A DNA stretch of 64,000 nt from Nitrospirota bacterium. GTDB taxonomy: Bacteria; Nitrospirota; Thermodesulfovibrionia; Thermodesulfovibrionales; Dissulfurispiraceae. The notes under the pieces were generated by a model. That model was not told where the DNA came from. It did no database searches and worked only from the letters and a program-made list of their open reading frames with translations. A program made the translations under genes and the position numbers. Below, piece after piece: positions 60,181-64,000 of the stretch. Every line of letters begins with the position of its first letter. Positions within the stretch are counted from its first letter, which is position 1. Location: positions 1 through 64,000 of the forward strand of contig JAMCVZ010000037.1 of NCBI GenBank assembly GCA_023476565.1, given 5' to 3'.

Positions 60181-61320
60181 ATGAGAAAGCAGACGCTATC
60201 CGGTCAGGACAACGACCTTAGATATTTACTTGCCCTGTCATTCATAAAGGATATAGGGCCGGTAACGGCAAAGCGCCTCCTTTCGGCATTCCGCTCGCCG
60301 CGCAGGATATTTGAAGCAAGCCTCGCCGAACTTGCCGATGTCGAAGAGGTAAGGGAATCGAGGGCAAAAAGAATACATCAATTCGATTCATGGGACAGGA
60401 TCGATGAGGAAATAGAAGCAGCACGGCAGCGGAATATAAAGATAATTAAATACACCGATGAAGAGTATCCGGAGCCGCTCAAGCAGCTTGCCGATGCCCC
60501 GACGGTCCTGTATGCCAGAGGGAATTTCATAAAGGAAGACGGGTACGCAGTGGCCATTGTCGGCTCAAGGAGGATGACGGAATACGGCAGAAGTATTACT
60601 AAAACCATAGCATACGACCTGGCATCATGCGGGTTTACCATTGTGAGCGGCATGGCTCGCGGAATAGATACCGTAGCACACAGGGGTGCCCTCGAAGCGG
60701 GAGGACGCAGCATCGCCGTTCTGGGCTGCGGTCTTGACCGGCCCTACCCCGCTGAAAACGATGCCCTTCTTGAAGCCCTGTCCGGTTCCGGATGTGCGAT
60801 AAGCGAATTTCCTCTGGGCACCCCGCCGAACAGGGAGAACTTCCCGAGGAGAAACAGGCTGATAAGCGGGCTCTCCCTCGGTGTGCTTGTGGTAGAGGCA
60901 ACCATCAAAAGCGGCTCGCTCATAACAGCCCATTATGCGCTGGAGCAGGGCAAGGATATCTTTGCCGTCCCGGGGAGCATCGCCTGCCGGAACTCGGAAG
61001 GGACAAACGCCCTCATCAAGAAAGGGGCAAAGCTTGTGCAGAAAGCTGAAGATATACTGGAAGAGCTGTCGCCGGTTATAAAAGGCCTCCTGCACTCCCG
61101 GAAAATCTCCGGGGAAAAGCTGGATCAAAAACTGGACAGACTTGAAATAAATGACGAAGAAAGGGCAATATGTAGTTTTTTGGGCGACAGCGCAAAACAC
61201 AGGGATACGATTTCAAGAGAACTCAGGATAGCGCCTGCGAGGCTTTCGGGCCTGCTGCTCAACCTTGAGATTAAAGGCGTGGTAAAACAGACAGACGGGA
61301 ATAATTTTTATATACTTTAG
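60181..61320 (+). CDS. dprA: DNA processing protein DprA
   Basis: This 379-residue protein has an N-terminal helix-hairpin-helix region (about 15-75), a Rossmann-like core with VGSRRMTEYG and GLDRPYPAEN, and a C-terminal winged-helix domain (about 315-375). It loads RecA on incoming single-stranded DNA. The order dprA, smg, topA is widespread. Confidence 0.93.
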   Translation: MRKQTLSGQDNDLRYLLALSFIKDIGPVTAKRLLSAFRSPRRIFEASLAELADVEEVRESRAKRIHQFDSWDRIDEEIEAARQRNIKIIKYTDEEYPEPLKQLADAPTVLYARGNFIKEDGYAVAIVGSRRMTEYGRSITKTIAYDLASCGFTIVSGMARGIDTVAHRGALEAGGRSIAVLGCGLDRPYPAENDALLEALSGSGCAISEFPLGTPPNRENFPRRNRLISGLSLGVLVVEATIKSGSLITAHYALEQGKDIFAVPGSIACRNSEGTNALIKKGAKLVQKAEDILEELSPVIKGLLHSRKISGEKLDQKLDRLEINDEERAICSFLGDSAKHRDTISRELRIAPARLSGLLLNLEIKGVVKQTDGNNFYIL

Positions 61321-61335
61321 TAGGAGGAGAATAAT

Positions 61336-61620
61336 TTGGCCAGGAGATTGATAGATGTTCTGAGAGTTCTTGCCAGAGAGCTCATCGAAAAAGGCTATGA
61401 CGCCGACGATATGCTGAAAAAAGTCAGCGCCTTTGATATAGATTTTTTAACGGTAAAGGAAGAACTTATGACCCTTGAGTTGACAAAGCACATCGATGAA
61501 ACCGAACTCGACACGATAAGGGCCCTACTGGCTTACATTCTTATGAAAGATACGGAACTCGAGACCGAAGAGATATACGCTTTCATCTTCGGCAGGGGCC
61601 GCCAGATAATCTGGAATTAA
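61336..61620 (+). CDS. smg: Smg/DUF494-family protein
   Basis: This 94-residue protein starts at TTG after aggagg. The acidic helical sequence (LTKHIDETELDTIRALLAYIL) fits DUF494 (Smg), which usually has about 150 residues; this is a short form. It is found between dprA and topA in many genomes. The function is unknown. Confidence 0.6.
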   Translation: MARRLIDVLRVLARELIEKGYDADDMLKKVSAFDIDFLTVKEELMTLELTKHIDETELDTIRALLAYILMKDTELETEEIYAFIFGRGRQIIWN

Positions 61621-61635
61621 AGGAGGATTCGAGCA

Positions 61636-63999
61636 TTGAAGTCTCTCGTTATAGTTGAATCGCCTGCAAAGGCAAAGACCATAAATAAAATACTCGGCAA
61701 GGAATTCGGGGTAAAGGCATCCATAGGCCATGTAAAGGACCTCCCCAAAAAAGAGCTGGGTATCGATATCGAAAACAATTTTTCCCCTCATTATGTCACC
61801 ATCCCTGGCAAGGAGAAGGTGCTCAGGGATTTGAAGAGCGAAGCCAAAAAGGCCGAGACGATATATATCGCGACAGACCCCGACAGAGAGGGAGAAGCCA
61901 TAGCGTATCATATAGCCGAGGACATAAAGCCCTCCAGGAATTCGAAAAAGATATACCGCGTCACCTTCCACGAAATTACCGAAAGGGCGGTCAGGGAAGC
62001 GATGCAGCATCCCGGTGAAATAGACATCAATAAGGTCGAGGCGCAGCAGGCGCGGAGAATACTCGACAGGCTTGTGGGGTACAATCTCAGCCCGTTCCTG
62101 TGGAAAAAGGTCAGGAGAGGTCTGAGCGCGGGAAGGGTGCAGTCCGTTTCGGTAAGGCTCATCGTCGAAAGGGAAAGAGAGATCGGGGCCTTCAAGAAAG
62201 AGGAATACTGGACCATCGAGGCGCTCATGCAGCCGTATTTAAAGGATGAAGGAGAAAGGTTGAGGGGTGAGCCTTCAGCCTTCAACCTTCAACCTTTTCC
62301 GGCAAGGCTTTATAAATATAACGATTCCCTCGTAATCGACCGTGATGCACAGGAGGGCCGGAGATTTCTCATCACCAACGAGGAGAAAGCCCTCGGTGTT
62401 ATTGATGACATTAAAGACAAGGACTTCTTTCTCGCCAAGAGAGATATAAAATTAAGGAAGAGGTCCCCTGCCCCGCCGTTCATAACAAGCACGCTCCAGC
62501 AGGAGGCGGCGAGGAGACTGCGGTTCCCCGCAAAAAAGACCATGATGGTCGCCCAGCAGCTCTATGAGGGCATAGAATTGGGGACAGAGGGTTCGGTCGG
62601 CCTCATCACCTATATGAGAACCGATTCGTTCAGGACGGCGCCCGAGGCGCAGAAATGGGCGCGGGACCTCATAAGCCTGAAATTCGGAAAGGACTATCTT
62701 CCCGAAAAGCCGCCCCATTATAAAAGCAAAGGGAACGCCCAGGAGGCGCATGAGGCGATAAGACCCACCTACCCCGACAAGGCCCCGGATGCCGTTAAAC
62801 ACTTTCTGGGCAAGGACCAATATAATCTTTACAGCCTGATATGGAACAGGTTCATCGCGAGCCAGATGAGCCCGGCCCAGCTTGAACAAACCACGTTTAT
62901 CATCGGCCTGAAAGAAAACGGGAGCGAAATAAAAGGGACCGAACTGAGGTCTTCCGGCACGGTCATCAAATTCCCCGGATTCATGGCGCTCTATACCGAG
63001 AGCAAAGATGAAATCGAGGAGGAGGAAGGCGGCATCCTGCCCTCAATCAGAGAGGGGCAGCCCCTCGATCAGCGCGACATGAAGCCCGTGCAGCATTTTA
63101 CGCAGCCGCCGCCGCGCTATACTGAGGCGACACTGGTCAAGGCGCTGGAAGAGAAAGGCATCGGCAGGCCGAGCACCTACGCCTCGATCCTCTCCACTAT
63201 CCAGGAAAGGAAGTATATCGAGAAAAATGACGACAGGAGATTCTTCCCTACAGAGCTGGGCATGGTTGTCAATGATCTCCTTGTGGAGAAATTTCCCGAA
63301 CTGATCGATATAGGATTCACCGCAAAAATGGAAACCGAGCTCGATGAGATCGAAAATGCTACACGGAAATGGGCCAGGGTTGTAAAGGACTTCTATACGC
63401 CTTTCAACCGTGACCTGAAAGAGGCCTCCAAAGATATGGGAAAAGTGAAGCCCCAGGACATACCCACAGAGGAAGTATGCGACAAATGCGGCTCCCCCAT
63501 GGTCATCAAATGGGGACGCCACGGGAGGTTCCTTGCGTGTTCCGGGTACCCTAAATGCAAAAACACGAAGCCCCTTGAGGGTGAGCAGCCGTCCCAGAAC
63601 GCGGAGCAGGTCGTCACCGATGAAACCTGTGAGAAATGCGGCTCCCCCATGGTTATAAGGACAGGCAGGTTCGGCAAATTCATGGCCTGTTCGAAGTATC
63701 CCGAGTGCAAAACTACCAAGCCGATTCCAACCGGGGTGAAATGCCCGGAGGACGGAGGGGACATCGTCGAACGGAAGTCGAAACGCGGCAAGTCCTTCTG
63801 GAGCTGCAGCAATTACCCCAACTGTAAATTCGCGCTCTGGTACAAACCCTCTGCAAGGCAATGCCCCAAATGCAATGCTCCCTTCCTTGTGGAGAAATGG
63901 AGCAAGGCCGGCGCTTTGTTCCTTGTGTGCCTGAACAAAGCGTGCAATTACATGGCTGAAGAAAAGATAGAGGAGGCTCCGGCAGCACCGGAAGTCTGA
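61636..63999 (+). CDS. topA: DNA topoisomerase I
   Basis: This 787-residue protein starts at TTG behind aaaggagg. It has a Toprim domain (LVIVESPAKAKTINKIL and DPDREGEA), the catalytic Tyr in LITYMRTDS (about 320), and four C-terminal zinc ribbons (CDKCGSPM..., CEKCGSPM..., CPEDGGDI..., CPKCNAPF...). The third has a single Cys at its start (CPEDG). Residues about 202-225 hold a foreign insert encoded by a palindromic element. It relaxes negative supercoils. The stop lies just inside the window end. Confidence 0.95.
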   Translation: MKSLVIVESPAKAKTINKILGKEFGVKASIGHVKDLPKKELGIDIENNFSPHYVTIPGKEKVLRDLKSEAKKAETIYIATDPDREGEAIAYHIAEDIKPSRNSKKIYRVTFHEITERAVREAMQHPGEIDINKVEAQQARRILDRLVGYNLSPFLWKKVRRGLSAGRVQSVSVRLIVEREREIGAFKKEEYWTIEALMQPYLKDEGERLRGEPSAFNLQPFPARLYKYNDSLVIDRDAQEGRRFLITNEEKALGVIDDIKDKDFFLAKRDIKLRKRSPAPPFITSTLQQEAARRLRFPAKKTMMVAQQLYEGIELGTEGSVGLITYMRTDSFRTAPEAQKWARDLISLKFGKDYLPEKPPHYKSKGNAQEAHEAIRPTYPDKAPDAVKHFLGKDQYNLYSLIWNRFIASQMSPAQLEQTTFIIGLKENGSEIKGTELRSSGTVIKFPGFMALYTESKDEIEEEEGGILPSIREGQPLDQRDMKPVQHFTQPPPRYTEATLVKALEEKGIGRPSTYASILSTIQERKYIEKNDDRRFFPTELGMVVNDLLVEKFPELIDIGFTAKMETELDEIENATRKWARVVKDFYTPFNRDLKEASKDMGKVKPQDIPTEEVCDKCGSPMVIKWGRHGRFLACSGYPKCKNTKPLEGEQPSQNAEQVVTDETCEKCGSPMVIRTGRFGKFMACSKYPECKTTKPIPTGVKCPEDGGDIVERKSKRGKSFWSCSNYPNCKFALWYKPSARQCPKCNAPFLVEKWSKAGALFLVCLNKACNYMAEEKIEEAPAAPEV
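62243..62301. repeat. Palindromic element inserted in frame in topA
   Basis: GGATGAAGGAGAAAGGTTGA followed by CCTTCAGCCTTCAACCTTCA is an imperfect palindrome made of repeated short words. It encodes about 20 extra residues in a surface loop between the EEYWTIEALMQP block and the ARLYKYN block. The frame is kept. Confidence 0.65.
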
Positions 64000-64000
64000 A

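Overview
The window looks like a chromosomal segment of a Gram-negative, anaerobic or microaerophilic bacterium with a respiratory chain rich in c-type cytochromes. Multiheme cytochromes with NrfD/Hmc-type partners, heme-c-containing sensors, polyferredoxin membrane proteins, sigma-54 regulators, an HME-type metal efflux pump, frequent TTG starts and the dprA-smg-topA block fit a Nitrospirota (Thermodesulfovibrionia-like) or Desulfobacterota genome. This placement is inferred from gene content only; no rRNA or tRNA gene was seen.

Layout. 0.3-2.8 kb: a membrane metallopeptidase, an unknown membrane-anchored protein and two small paralogous membrane proteins. 2.9-7.8 kb: a five-gene electron-transfer operon (small multiheme cytochrome, Tat-exported 4x[4Fe-4S] protein, NrfD-like membrane protein, 13-heme cytochrome, cytochrome b). 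7.8-10.3 kb: a NarX/NarL-type two-component pair whose kinase carries a periplasmic CxxCH heme site. 10.4-20.9 kb: CCA-type nucleotidyltransferase, polyferredoxin, HU under a cyclic-di-GMP riboswitch, SprT-like peptidase, a GalT-like protein lacking the catalytic His, an OmpR/EnvZ-type pair, a nitrilase-family amidase, cysteine synthase and a sigma-54 activator. 21-25.2 kb: a secreted or membrane redox/metal cluster (Gly/His/Met-rich protein, FMN-binding-like protein, NosR/NapH-like polyferredoxin). 25.5-28.2 kb: OsmC, a GAF sigma-54 activator and a TusA-like protein. 28.6-36.2 kb: a metal-efflux operon (CYCxC protein, YtkA-like, CusCBA, YHS protein). 36.6-43.2 kb: a TPR membrane protein, GT2 glycosyltransferase, copA remnant, thioredoxin-like protein, diguanylate cyclase and a TIGR02757 protein. 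43.3-52.7 kb: RNase R, RodZ, FabF, a probable three-gene ceramide (sphingolipid) operon and NfeD. 53-64 kb: a heme-site GGDEF/EAL protein, GlgC, PanC, a GYD protein, ArgG, DprA, Smg and TopA.

The most notable result is a pair of unlinked genes in which a UGA codon sits exactly at a redox-motif cysteine: a CYCxC-family protein (UxxC at 28930) and a thioredoxin-like protein (UxxC at 40771). In each, homology continues in frame after the UGA, and a hairpin lies at a distance suited to a bacterial SECIS element. Both are best read as selenoproteins.

Other themes are c-di-GMP signalling (riboswitch, cyclase, GGDEF/EAL protein) and small palindromic elements. Four such elements lie in frame inside housekeeping genes (cca, the kinase at 16343, fabF, topA), and several related families lie between genes.
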